Source of the DNA: Actinernus sp. WN-2022
Taxonomy: Eukaryota; Cnidaria; Anthozoa; Actiniaria; Actinernidae
DNA length: 64,000 bases
Assembly (NCBI GenBank): GCA_030867875.1
Contig: JAOWCC010001634.1
Span: 104,387,321 to 104,451,320, forward strand
Reading direction: 5' to 3'
A program made the translations under genes and the position numbers. This document shows positions 9,631 to 18,909 of this stretch, in pieces (position 1 is the stretch's first letter; each line of letters opens with the position of its first letter). The notes beneath the pieces were generated by a model. That model had not been told where the DNA came from, did not search any database, and saw nothing but the letters and a program-made list of their open reading frames with translations.

Positions 9631-12600
9631 ATGGCATACGGTAATTATCAGACAGACCAACTAGATGTATATGAACAGGATCGCAATCCAGCCCCACATC
9701 AGAATTCCCCACTAGCATTCAAACGCACTAAATGGGTCATTGGTAAGTTCTTACGAGGTTGGCAGATGGATGTTCCAGAGGGCCACGAATTTGGTGCCGA
9801 CCCAATGGCCTTCTTATAGATGGTGTACGTCATATAATCCACGAAAAGCTAGAGGAAGAGATTGTCGATCTAAGAGGTGTGAAGTTCCAGCTCGCGTTGA
9901 GAGTACATCTACTAAAGTACAAACTCGATGGTAGTGAAGAATTCATCGATGCAATACTTCGCCACAAGCAGGAGGCCGTATTGCAAGCCCACGAAATCAA
10001 TTCCGCGCTAGACAAGTCTTTTCCTGTGATCCAAGAGACCCTGGAGAAATGGACACATATAGGCTCAGGTTGGGTGGTAGACCGAGTAGTTCTGCTTTGG
10101 CTAGACATCGCACGATATCAACCATTACGAGGAGGCTCATACATTCCACTACCTAAAGAAGTCCAAAACAAGAGGGCTGTGATTAATGTTCAAAATAAGG
10201 ATGATAACTGTTTTCGTTGGACACTACGATCGGCAATCTTCCCCGCTGAGATTAATACGCAAAGACCATCTAAGTATCCTATAGAGGATGATCTAGACCT
10301 TACAGGAATTGATGTGCCAACCCCCATATCACAGATTTGCAGGGTTGAGAAGCAAAACAATCTTGCAATCAATGTCTTCGGCTGGGAGAAAGGGGTGATA
10401 GTCTACAGGATTAGCGAGCGATGTGTAGACACCCGCCACATTATAGATGAATCCGGAAAAATTAGCATTATAGATAAATCCGGAAAAATTTGCAAGAAAT
10501 GTGTGGACACCCGCCGTATCAACATGCTGCTCATAGAGAACTCCGGAAAGTATCACTACACTTGGATCAAGGATTTGAATCGCCTCCTATTCGATCAGAG
10601 CAAGCACGAGCATCGAAAACACTTCTGCGAGAGGTGTCTCCACGGATACTGCCGAGAAGATCTCCTTGAAGAACACATTCCAGAATGTAAAGGTATAGGA
10701 CAAACAGCAGTGAGAGTTGAGATGGCTAAAAAGGGTAAGAACAAGCTATCCTTTCAGCACTGGCACAAACAGCTAAAAGTTCCCTACATCATCTATGCAG
10801 ATTTCGAGGCGCTGACAACCAAGATCGAAGGACCAGAGCTTGATCCAAATAAGGGCAACACCCAGAAAACTCAACTACACGAGGTCTGCGGATTCGGCTA
10901 CATTGTGGTGAGATGTGATGGCCATACGGAGACTCCAGTCGTCTATAGAGGGCCCAATGCTACGGAAATGTTCCTGGAGGCAATACAACAAGAAGCGGTG
11001 CAACCATTTGTCACATTTGTCAGAAATCTCTTAATGGGGATTTGGTTCGAGATCACTGTCATATGACTGGAAAGTATAGGGGGCAGCACACAATGCCTGC
11101 AATCTACTCCTGCGGATAGACCCAAAGAACACCATAATACCAGTAGTCTTCCATAATTTGCGGGGATACGATTCTCATCTCTTGATGCAGACTATTTCCA
11201 AAGTAGAGGGGCAGATAAATTGCATACCCAATAACATGGAAAAGTACATTTCATTCTCACTTGGCAACCTCCGGTTCATTGATAGCGCGCAATTTCTCTT
11301 TGGGTCGCTAGACAAATTGGTTTGTAGTACTATAGAGGCAGCAGGCAAATGTAAACGATGTAATAAGGACGAGCTGGTTGTCATTAACGAGGCTTGGGAG
11401 CTAGTGGGGACTTGCCCACAGTGTGGAGAAGGGAGCATAAAGCAACTTGACCCGTCTCGCCTTCCGATAACCGTTTCACATACGCCCCTGAATGTACACC
11501 TTCTTGGGCGCAAGGACGTATACCCATACGAATACATGGACAGTTGGGAGCGGTTTCAGGACGAGCTACCACCACGCGATGCTTTTTATAGCAAGCTTTC
11601 TGATGAAGGAATCTCAGATGAGGACTATACTCACGCACATAAGGTTTGGAAAGCATTTGGTTGTCAAACTATGGGAAACTACCACGACCTATATCTTCGA
11701 ACTGATGTACTTTTACTCGCAGATGTGTTCGAAGGCTTTCGAGCGACATGTATGCAAAATTATGGCTTAGATCCAGCTCACTACTATACGAGCCCTGGTC
11801 CATCGTGGGATGCATTGCTAAAGAAGACTGGTGTAGAGCTTGAGCTGCTCACAGACTACGATATGCATCTTTTCATCGAGAAAGGGATGCGAGGCGGCAT
11901 TTCGATGGTCAGTCGACGCCATGCAAAGGCCAACAATCCATATGCTTGCGCGGAGTACGACCCAATCAAGCCCAATACGTACATACAGTATCTGGATGCA
12001 AACAACCTATACGGATGGGCTATGAGCCAAGCGCTACCAACTGGAGGATTCAAGTGGTGCAACGTAGCAAAAGCTACAGCCTATCGAACAACTAACCTTG
12101 AGTATCCTTGATATCGCGAAAGATGCGGATAAAGGTTATATCCTTGAGGTAGACCTTGAGTATCCTCTAGAACTCCACGACACTCACAACTCGTATCCAC
12201 TAGCCCCAGAGCGTATGAAAGTACAGAAAAAATGGATGTCAGAGTACCAATGTGGACTACTAGGTGAAAGAGCGTTTCCAATCGAAGTTGAAAAGCTTGT
12301 GCCCAATTTATTTGACAAAGAACGCTACGTCCTGCACTATAGGAATCTACAGCTATACATATCTCTTGGCATGAAATTGAAAAAGGTGCACCGAGCACTA
12401 CGATTCAACCAAAGCCCTTGGATGGAGCCATATATACGTATGAATACGGACCTTCGTAAACTGGCTACGAGCAATTTCGAGAAAGACCTCTACAAACTGA
12501 TGAACAACTCAGTATTTGGTAAGACAATGGAGAATCTGCGTAAGCGTGTGGATGTGAAGCTGGTGCGTGCAAGAGAGGAGGACAAGCTTCGGCGGCTGAT

Positions 12601-13292
12601 ATCAAGTCCAACATTTGCTAGATCGAATATATTCGACGATGGCCTTGTAGCCCTACACATGCATAAAAGCAGGCTCGTGCTGAACCGCCCCGTTTACGTT
12701 GGTATGAGCATCCTAGACCTATCCAAACACCTGATGTACGATTTCTACTACAACCAACTTCAGCCCCAATATGGTAATCGATGTGAACTTCTCTACACAG
12801 ACACAGATTCGCTATTGCTTGAGATCCAGACTGAAGACGTCTATGAAGACATGTACTCGAATGCAGACCTATACGATACAAGACCATCCACTATACGACA
12901 CTACCAATAAAAAGGTTCTTGGAAAGATGAAAGATGAGTGTGCAGATGTTGCCATCGTAGAGTACGTTGGACTTCGACCTAAGATGTATTCGATTGTATG
13001 CGCAGACACCAAGGAGATTCGCAAGGCTAAAGGAGTACGGAAGTATGTTGTGAAGAAGCACATGCGACACGAGCAGTATAAGGAGTCTCTTTTCGATAGG
13101 AAGACCTTCAGACATGGAATGAATATGCTGCGAAGCATTGGACATCAGATCTATGGTCTGCGAGTTAATAAAATCTCACTTTCGCCCCTGGACACAAAAC
13201 GTTGGATTTCCGAAAATGGAATCGATACCCTAGCCCATGGGCATAAAGATATCTGTTTCTCCCAAATGAATTTTGAGGAGTTATTAGCTTAA
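9631..13292 (+). pseudogene. polB: protein-primed family-B DNA polymerase, five frame breaks
   Basis: Replicative polymerase of the Polinton, about 1,220 codons long but split over several frames. The N-terminal part starts at ATG 9631 and shifts frame near 9812. The next block (to about 10995) contains SYIPLPKEVQNKRAV and the exonuclease ExoI motif YADFEAL (about 10791-10815). Frame changes follow near 11000 (a CHIC...HCH zinc-binding segment, 11009-11056) and in a G-run at about 11077-11081. The block 11158-12111 carries RFIDSAQFLFGSL, a CKRC/CPQC pair, ExoIII YLRTDVLLLAD (about 11692-11727) and Pol motif A YLDANNLYGWAM (about 11992-12024). After a break near 12060-12100, 12098-12910 holds motif B (KLMNNSVFGKTMEN) and motif C YTDTDS (12794-12811). 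A last break near 12880 leads to the C-terminus, ending at 13292. Catalytic residues are present but the gene cannot make one protein. Confidence 0.93.
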
Positions 13293-14326
13293 GATCCCAT
13301 TCGGAGGTAGTTCGGTATCCGGTGGTACGACTTGTAGCTCTTCACGCACAAATCCACGTGAAACCTGTGAATCATACAAATAATACAGAACTGGCTGACC
13401 ATAAGAAACCATACTACGTGAAATATTATATGTTTCCAAACTCCATATAGGGTCGGTAGCACGCCTTCGTCCACCTTCTAGCTCACCAGGAGCGTATAGA
13501 TATCGAACGTTTATGTTGAATGGCAGCCTTTTCTCTTTGAGACCAACTAGGCGTATCCGTTCGTCCCGAACCCGTGCTGGTTCTGCCGGGTTTGATTCGA
13601 TTTCCGCTTTGCGTATTGCTATGGACGGTTGCTTTCCTGTCAAACGCGTAGGTTCGTTGTTCAAGGCTTTTATGACTGCAGGTAGACGAGCTACCCATTC
13701 TACTGATCTATCGTCCTTTCCCTGTGAAGCAAGCACCATTTCTTGAGCATATTGATGCCCAAATAGCCTTTCAGATAGGGTTCGGTTGAATCGCTCGACA
13801 ATTGCTTGATCTCTATGGATATCCACACGTCCACGCCTTACGGAAACTTTATGCTTAGCCAGTAGTGGAGTAACGGCACCCCTGAACTCACGGCCTGGAT
13901 CGACTTGTAAAAGTTTTGGCCATGTCAGTGGACTTCGCTTGTAGATTCGCTCAAATGCCGCAGCAACTTCTTTAGCTTCTTTAGTGGCTAATGGCTCGGC
14001 TTCTTTATATCTGGATGCGACATCCCCAACTGTAAGTGTATATTTGTATAGTTTCGTCCACGCCCAGGACGATCGTGCGGAAGAAAGAGCAGATCGGCTT
14101 GATGCACCTCGTTTGGCGTAGAGACATTGAATTTAGGTCTTGGAACGTATTGAGGAGCCGGTAAATAGATCTGCCATATGGCTTGTTTTTCCAACCACGT
14201 CCGAGTCACATCTTCGGATGCGTTGGCCGCAGTGGCAAGATGTTTAATCGCCGCGAATCCTTTCCAGTAGCCTTTTGGGCTATAGTAAGTATTCGCGAAT
14301 ACCTTTGCGAGTACCTTTCTATCCAT
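13284..14326 (-). pseudogene. Polinton rve-family integrase, one frameshift
   Basis: DDE integrase of retroviral type, on the minus strand and convergent with polB, whose 3' end it overlaps by a few bases. It starts at ATG 14326 with an N-terminal helical domain (YYSPKGYWKGFAAIKHL) and a WQIYLPAP...VPRPKF linker. The first catalytic Asp is in HQADLLFLPHD (codon 14093-14095), the second in LQVDPGREF (13899-13901), and the Glu in AIVERFNRTL (13794-13796). That places 34 residues between D2 and E, close to the D35E spacing. The C-terminus (RYLYAPGELEGGRRRATDP) resembles the SH3/chromo-like tail of this family. Two extra bases near 14041-14055 put the N-terminal third out of frame with the rest. 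It would insert the linear element into chromosomal DNA if intact. Confidence 0.92.
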
Positions 14327-14816
14327 ATATTGGTATAAGGTCTAAGTACCCACCCTTTATATGGAGCAGTCTTTTGATCTGGCGAGACGTTTGGTTCCAC
14401 CCGAAATCTATCGTTTTCGTATTTTCGTTGATGAGAAAGTCTAAAAGGTGTTCGTGTCCTAGTAGTAAACCTATTTCGGATTCGCTACATATCGTGTTGT
14501 TCAAAAGCTCAGTTGAGCAAACCACTGCGCTGTGAAGGTTTAATATTACGTCCCTCGTAGGAGTTTTCATTTTTAGATTTACTAAGTCTACCGACTCCAC
14601 CTCAGTTAGATTATCGTCTTTTAGCGATTTAAGATACACCGACTCTACCTCGCCTTCGAAACCTAACTCGGTTAGGAGCGAATTCGTACAATATGAAATA
14701 GGGGAGTTGGGAGCAAATAAAGCATAAGTGGTGATGAAGGTTCCAGTTCCCTTAGCCTTCACATTAATGTGTATGATATACTTTTCAGGGCTCACGAGGG
14801 GATCTTTCATTTTCAT
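14319..14816 (-). CDS. retropepsin/DUF1758-like protein with lost active-site motif (165 aa)
   Basis: Intact frame whose end overlaps the integrase start by 8 bp. The pattern matches the DUF1758/Pao-BEL aspartyl-protease family: GTGTFITTYALF (residues about 23-34), then the position of the catalytic D[ST]G, then a YCTNSLLTELGFEGE helix and, near residues 119-131, EIGLLLGHEHLL, equivalent to the family's 'GLLIG.D' strand. Here the catalytic triad position reads APNS instead of D-T/S-G-S, so the proteolytic Asp is absent. The span between the two motifs is shorter than usual and contains an internal duplication (EVESVYLKSL / EVESVDLVNL). The protein may be a non-catalytic descendant or a decayed capture. 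The family assignment is by eye and needs a profile search. Confidence 0.55.
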   Translation of the reverse strand: MKMKDPLVSPEKYIIHINVKAKGTGTFITTYALFAPNSPISYCTNSLLTELGFEGEVESVYLKSLKDDNLTEVESVDLVNLKMKTPTRDVILNLHSAVVCSTELLNNTICSESEIGLLLGHEHLLDFLINENTKTIDFGWNQTSRQIKRLLHIKGGYLDLIPIYG

Positions 14817-14899
14817 CTTAAGTTGCCTCTACTATGAACGTACGCATACGTTTATTCAAATCGATGTAAAAACCGGCTTTATACCTAGTAATTTTTTCT

Positions 14900-15319
14900 C
14901 TATAAAAATCTGGTGGCAACGTATCCAGCCGTAAACACCCCACCACCTAGGGCCACCAATTCAGCAGTTTTCCTCGAACTAGATGGTCGATAATAATCAG
15001 AGATGTGAGGCTTTTTCAGTTTCATTTGTAATATATGATATATATGGAGTTTTCGCATCCCATCGATTCTATCCTGAAGCTCAACATGTGCATTGTTTTC
15101 TTTCCAGTGGTTCCAGGTGGCTAGCGCTTCTAGTCGTTTTTCTCGTTGTTTTTCGTAGGTAGCCATGTCAGCATTTAATTTCTCCTGGGCCTTATCATGC
15201 CTTGCCATCTCTGCGGCAGCCGCATTTGGTCCGCTAGTTGCTTTTTCGATTTCATGGGCGCCAATGCCAGCAGCACTCGCTACAGCAAAAGCGGGTGCCA
15301 TAACTATTATCGTTCCCAT
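14900..15319 (-). CDS. conserved Polinton membrane/coiled-coil protein (139 aa)
   Basis: ATG at 15317-15319. The N-terminus is hydrophobic and Ala-rich (IIVMAPAFAVASAAGIGA, residues about 4-21), followed by a charged helix likely to form a coiled coil (AQEKLNADMATYEKQREKRL, residues about 44-63). Next comes the motif KPHISDYYRPSSSRK (residues about 103-117), and a second hydrophobic stretch ends the protein (ALGGGVFTAGYVATRFL). I recognise the 'P.(L/I)SD(F/Y)Y.PS..(Q/R)K' block followed by a terminal membrane segment as recurrent in Polinton small proteins. The role is unknown; a virion membrane or minor structural protein is plausible. It lies 18 bp downstream of the end of the next gene in the block. 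Confidence 0.6.
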   Translation of the reverse strand: MGTIIVMAPAFAVASAAGIGAHEIEKATSGPNAAAAEMARHDKAQEKLNADMATYEKQREKRLEALATWNHWKENNAHVELQDRIDGMRKLHIYHILQMKLKKPHISDYYRPSSSRKTAELVALGGGVFTAGYVATRFL

Positions 15320-15337
15320 GGCTTTGAAACGAACCCG

Positions 15338-15598
15338 TTACTCAGCAGGCTTCCAATACCCTTTGTCCTTTAGGTATTTCTTAGCAGCCAGGCTACCAGA
15401 CTACACTGCTATCCACTTCACGAAGTTCAAAATGCTAGATGAAGGATCGTTAGTCAAAGGCTCTTTGATTGCTTTTTTCCAGATCCAACCGATACCTGCC
15501 GCAAGTCCAACCAATATGACAGCTTCCTGTATTGTGTTCATAAGTTCGTTAACCATTGTTACATCGCCGATAATACATGGACTGCGGCATGGCTTCAA
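15338..15598 (-). pseudogene. small single-pass membrane protein with in-frame stop
   Basis: From about 15598 the frame encodes one transmembrane helix (EAVILVGLAAGIGWIWKKA) followed by DPSSSILNFVKWIAV, a block I associate with a recurrent Polinton small protein. It is cut by a TAG at 15401-15403. The same frame continues past the stop as SGSLAAKKYLKDKGYWKPAE to a TAA at 15338-15340, and the resumed part has the expected charged tail. So this is probably a single nonsense change in an 86-codon gene. The start is uncertain: the second Met (residue 15, MVNELMNT) is also credible. Confidence 0.6.
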
Positions 15599-15601
15599 AT
15601 G

Positions 15602-15993
15602 CTATATCATACCTTGAGTTTTTAGGTTACTACCTTTTACGGTGGTGCCAGTTTCCTCCCTAGGGGGTGGACAGCGGCTATTAGGATTGGCCTGGTGCGG
15701 TTGTGGAGCAACGAGCATGTAGCGCTTATACTGATAGTACAAACCCACCAGTGCTATGCTTACTCCAACTGCGGCAAGTGTGGTATTGGCCGATACGTTA
15801 TTAGCTATCCAGCTTGGCTTATCGCCCTGACTGTCTACCGGTGGCGTCGAGGTAGCCGCATGGCGAGGGCTTCTTTAGCTAGTCTATTTCTTTTTGCTAT
15901 TTCTCTACCAGCAGCAACACGCTTCGGATTTGTTTCTTTTTTTGGTGTAGTTGGTTCTTTCGTTATGAGGTCATTCGGAGGGTTCACTTCCAT
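15602..15993 (-). pseudogene. NPKRVAAG-motif membrane protein, one frameshift
   Basis: Starting at ATG 15991-15993 the minus strand encodes MEVNPPNDLITK and then NPKRVAAGREIAKRNRLAKE, a basic helical motif seen in Polinton small proteins. A frame change near 15840-15870 leaves the first frame to stop at 15835. The other frame continues with a transmembrane helix (TTLAAVGVSIALVGLYYQYK) and a Pro-rich tail, ending at a TAG at 15602-15604. The ATG lies 22 bp inside the 3' end of the upstream ORF (stop at 15971), a normal overlap for this compact block. Confidence 0.55.
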
Positions 15994-16405
15994 CTTGCTG
16001 TATGTCGACAAGTTGCCTATCTTTAATTGTTGGGTCGCTACTAGATGGAGTAATTACTGAACTAGATGGAGTAATTACTGAACTAGATGGAGTAATTGCT
16101 GAACTAGATGGAGTAATTACTGAACTAGATGGAGTAATTACTGAACTAGATGGAGTAATTGCTGAACTAGATGGAGTAATTGCTACCGCGTCTTCTAACT
16201 TATTTAGTAAATTACGTTCTTTTACTCTGAGGATGCTCCTATAGACCAAGCTTGCTATTGTCATGCCAACTCCAACCCCCAAAATTATTGTAGATACTAA
16301 CTTGTTTTCATTTACGCAATCTAACTTTTCTTCGATGGACTCTTCTACATTTTTATTCTGGTGCTTTGACATCTTGCTGTATATTGATAGCTGGTATTGC
16401 TTCAA
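15971..16405 (-). CDS. membrane protein with ITPSSS heptad repeats (144 aa)
   Basis: One predicted transmembrane helix (STIILGVGVGMTIASLVYRSI, residues about 38-58) follows an acidic N-terminal stretch. Downstream is a run of seven tandem ITPSSS(A/V/D) units, encoded by a 21-bp tandem repeat at about 16036-16185. The last-residue pattern A-V-V-A-V-V-D shows that the array grew as 63-bp triplets. The tail is DPTIKDRQLVDIQQDGSE. A Ser/Thr/Pro-rich repeat after a membrane anchor would suit a glycosylated or flexible stalk. The second Met (residue 12, MSKHQNKN) is probably the true start, since the first lies within the upstream gene's 3' end. Confidence 0.55.
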   Translation of the reverse strand: MKQYQLSIYSKMSKHQNKNVEESIEEKLDCVNENKLVSTIILGVGVGMTIASLVYRSILRVKERNLLNKLEDAVAITPSSSAITPSSSVITPSSSVITPSSSAITPSSSVITPSSSVITPSSSDPTIKDRQLVDIQQDGSEPSE

Positions 16406-16934
16406 TTGATACGGTAGAAGAGGGCAAACTTGTCGTATTCGACAAGGTATCGACTTCTATGTGGTTAACTACATGGAACATAGCGCTAGCTAGGGCTACG
16501 AAGCGACCTGCTTTAAGAGACAACAAGCCCACCAAAGAAGAGATTTCATTGCGAACTATACGATCTTCTTTTAAGGCCTTTAGTAGCGCTGGTTGTGAAT
16601 CTATAGGTAAAAAGTGCGCAATTACACGAGTAGCTAGGTCCATCGTATTATCGATTAAACAACCTGTTACTTGTTGCGCCACAACGGCCTGATACCTTCT
16701 ATGTAGTAGTTATATGTCTTTTTCAGATAATCTATGGATATCTCCTAGAGAGTACTCTTTCCCTAGATATTCCTTTGTCGTACCAGTCGTGGCTAAAATA
16801 GCGAGTGCTTCCCTATGGTCGGTGAACGTATCCGAGGCCGCAAAGCGGCTGGCTTCCGCGGCCACATCTGTTTTGCTTGTTTCAGAGGCCCCCTCATTTA
16901 TATAGTCTAGTATATCGCCGTATCCTTCAGCCAT
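16353..16934 (-). pseudogene. conserved Polinton helical protein, one frameshift
   Basis: The N-terminal part (16710-16934) encodes MAEGYGDILDYINEG..., ending LSEKDI at a TAA. The following part (16353-16682 and a little upstream, in another frame) reads RRYQAVVAQQVTG, then ATRVIAHFLPIDSQPALLKA and SSLVGLLSLKAGRFVALASA. The order, an acidic helical head followed by 'RYQ...Q.T' and a 'FLPID...L' helix bundle with a hydrophobic 'LKAGRF(V/L)A' segment, fits one protein of about 190 residues in the Polinton repertoire. That points to a frameshift near 16705-16712. Function unknown. If the frames are separate, the second would start at M16682 as a 109-aa protein. Confidence 0.55.
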
Positions 16935-16935
16935 T

Positions 16936-17571
16936 TTACTTCAATATGCCGTGACATATCACAGGTGAAGGTATCTCGAATATGGTGGAAAATGGATGTC
17001 TCAAACAGAAACATATATGTGCAAACTTAGTCTCAAGTTCTGAAATAAACATCTTTTTGTCATCTAGTGATATGCCAGCCCCGTAGTCATCAAACAAATC
17101 TTTTAATCCCGGCGCACTTGCGATGCGAAATGCCACAACGATTGCACAGTTTTCACGAAAGTTCTTACATATGCTCTTTTGTGTTTGTGCTGATGCCCAA
17201 ATTGAAATACCGGCGTGGCGTGCAGAAAAAGCTAATTCAGATATTTTATTGGTCCTTCCCTTGACATCCTTGCTTGCCGCACAATCATCGAGGATAATAA
17301 GGGTGTTCGTTCCTTCGAATAAACAGGCACAGTCGCCCAGGGCGGCATCAATATCATTCTGAGAAGGCTCTAGGACAATGAATCGTGGATCTCCCTTACC
17401 GAAGCCTTTATAGGTTTTATTGTTAGCATAGGTGGGACAAATCGATACGATATATTCAAACTTAAAACGAAATGGACCCCTCAACTGATCGACTATAAAC
17501 TGAGTCTTTCCACAGTTTGTTGGCCCAATTATGAGTGCATTAAAGGGAATTTGTTCTGCCAATGTATACAT
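16936..17571 (-). CDS. A32-like (FtsK-HerA) DNA packaging ATPase (211 aa)
   Basis: P-loop motor that would pump the element's DNA into capsids. Walker A is GPTNCGKT (residues 16-23 counted from the chosen start) and Walker B is TLIILDD (residues about 90-96). A sensor Gln/Arg region follows at SIWASAQTQKSICKNFREN. The length is normal for Polinton ATPases. The frame is open further upstream to 17637, but that extension runs back into the capsid gene and is composed of simple Ile/Asn/Val codons. The Met at 17569-17571 leaves a 31-bp gap after the capsid stop and is preferred. The gene is intact, directly downstream of the major capsid gene and in the same orientation, so it is probably co-expressed with it. 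Confidence 0.93.
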   Translation of the reverse strand: MYTLAEQIPFNALIIGPTNCGKTQFIVDQLRGPFRFKFEYIVSICPTYANNKTYKGFGKGDPRFIVLEPSQNDIDAALGDCACLFEGTNTLIILDDCAASKDVKGRTNKISELAFSARHAGISIWASAQTQKSICKNFRENCAIVVAFRIASAPGLKDLFDDYGAGISLDDKKMFISELETKFAHICFCLRHPFSTIFEIPSPVICHGILK

Positions 17572-17602
17572 GTTAACGAGTACATTAATGTTAATGAGTA
17601 CA

Positions 17603-18883
17603 TTAATTATAAATATTTTGCAGCATCCCATGTTCAATAGTTGCCTGCGCGTCGGAAAGCACGAATATATGCATATTCACAGTACCTGTGCCTCCAGTGC
17701 GATGAATCTTCAGGCGAATGTCTGCTCCAGTATCTAGTTGGGCCAGACTGTCTCCATGAACTACGCTGGTTTGTGAAGTGCGGCAGTCTATAAATACGGC
17801 AAACTTGTTCTCAAAGAACTTCTTATGTGTCATATATGTAGTGGCTTGTGACGACACTTCACAAAACCAATTCTTTGCTGACTTCCATAAATCCTTTGGT
17901 AGCATTCCAAAAGAATAGAGAGCGTTGGGGGTGCTGTTGACTTGTACCTCGACCTTGGTGATTCCTGGATTTACGAACTTTTCACTGTCTTTGGCGCCTA
18001 CCACATGCGGATCCACAAAGAGAATAAGGATACCACTAAAAGAGAGACGAAGTACGTTCACGCTCTCAGATATAAGTGTTTCAGTTGCTAGGTTGACTGT
18101 GACGGTTTTGAAGTATTCGGCATGGTTGTACAGAAAGGCTTTGCCATTATCGTAGACTCTCTGGGCCTGCACCGCAAGTTCGAGACTTTCAATGACTTCA
18201 TATTCGAGCTCAATGTTTGAAAGTTTATATGTGCCTAGTTTTGTGGTGTCAGATCCGACTATGATTTCTAGGGCTGGTGCTAGCGTCAAATGGAATGACA
18301 TCTTATCTCGAATCGCGTCCGGATAAAAGACACCATTAGTTGTGATAATTTCATGATCGATAGGTATCTTATACGTGCTACCATATGCAGCCAGCGTAGC
18401 ATTATCAGCCACATTCGAGGTGTCTTTATCACCAGCACTCGAGCGAAGTTTGTTAACATTGACGGATTGAATATCCTGCTCTATGCGATTCTCTCGTTCT
18501 ATGGGAGATAGGTAGAGATCCCTATATACCTGCAGTAGATCAGGTCGAGCTAAATCTTCTAATTTAGTAGTGCCCATTCTTACGACTCGCTTTATGACTA
18601 GACAACGCCCAACATTGGACACTAAACGGTTGTTGGCATGACCGCCGGATAGAGTGATATTGGCACTGAGGGCTAGACTACCAGGTACTAGGAGCCTATT
18701 TTCACCTAATGTAGGAACATTAACAATCAGAGTTTCCCCGGGATTGGCCGACGAAGGAATTAAATTTACGCGATAGAACACACGACTGGCTTTGAGAGAT
18801 CTACCTTCTCTAGGAGCATAATCTGGATGGAGCTTTGTTGATATCATGTTTGTTCCACAACTACCACTTGAATATATGGTCAA
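17603..18883 (-). CDS. major capsid protein, double jelly-roll (426 aa)
   Basis: Open frame with the sequence features of the Polinton/adintovirus hexon-type capsid protein. There is an early strand region (GETLIVNVPTLGENRLLVPG), then LVSNVGRCLVIKRVVRMG, a YRDLYLSPIERENRI block near residue 130, LRSSAGDKDTSNVADNATLA near residues 148-167, and IPIDHEIITTNGVFYPDAI before the second half. The C-terminal half (residues about 230-426) is again beta-rich. The product should assemble as trimers forming the virion facets. The frame is intact from ATG 18883 to 17603. It is divergent from the plus-strand gene at 18910 with only 26 bp between starts, so a compact bidirectional promoter must lie in or near this gap. 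Assignment is by motif order and context. Confidence 0.85.
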   Translation of the reverse strand: MTIYSSGSCGTNMISTKLHPDYAPREGRSLKASRVFYRVNLIPSSANPGETLIVNVPTLGENRLLVPGSLALSANITLSGGHANNRLVSNVGRCLVIKRVVRMGTTKLEDLARPDLLQVYRDLYLSPIERENRIEQDIQSVNVNKLRSSAGDKDTSNVADNATLAAYGSTYKIPIDHEIITTNGVFYPDAIRDKMSFHLTLAPALEIIVGSDTTKLGTYKLSNIELEYEVIESLELAVQAQRVYDNGKAFLYNHAEYFKTVTVNLATETLISESVNVLRLSFSGILILFVDPHVVGAKDSEKFVNPGITKVEVQVNSTPNALYSFGMLPKDLWKSAKNWFCEVSSQATTYMTHKKFFENKFAVFIDCRTSQTSVVHGDSLAQLDTGADIRLKIHRTGGTGTVNMHIFVLSDAQATIEHGMLQNIYN

Positions 18884-18909
18884 TACTAGTAATACGTTAA
18901 CTGTTCAAT
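18884..18909. promoter_or_regulatory. 26-bp divergent intergenic gap
   Basis: The capsid gene and the 329-aa gene start back to back here. The gap is AT-rich (CAATACTAGTAATACGTTAA). No TATA box can be called with confidence, so this is inferred as a shared promoter region from geometry alone. Confidence 0.3.

Noticed and set aside
15695..16692. plus-strand ORFs opposite the Polinton small-protein genes (15695-16060, 16002-16244, 16366-16692)
   Set aside because: They lie antisense to frames with recognisable Polinton motifs; the one at 16002-16244 is only the reverse of the ITPSSS repeat.
17572..17637. longer N-terminus of the packaging ATPase
   Set aside because: The extension overlaps the capsid gene end and consists of AT-rich repeats of Ile/Asn/Val; the Met at 17571 gives the usual length.
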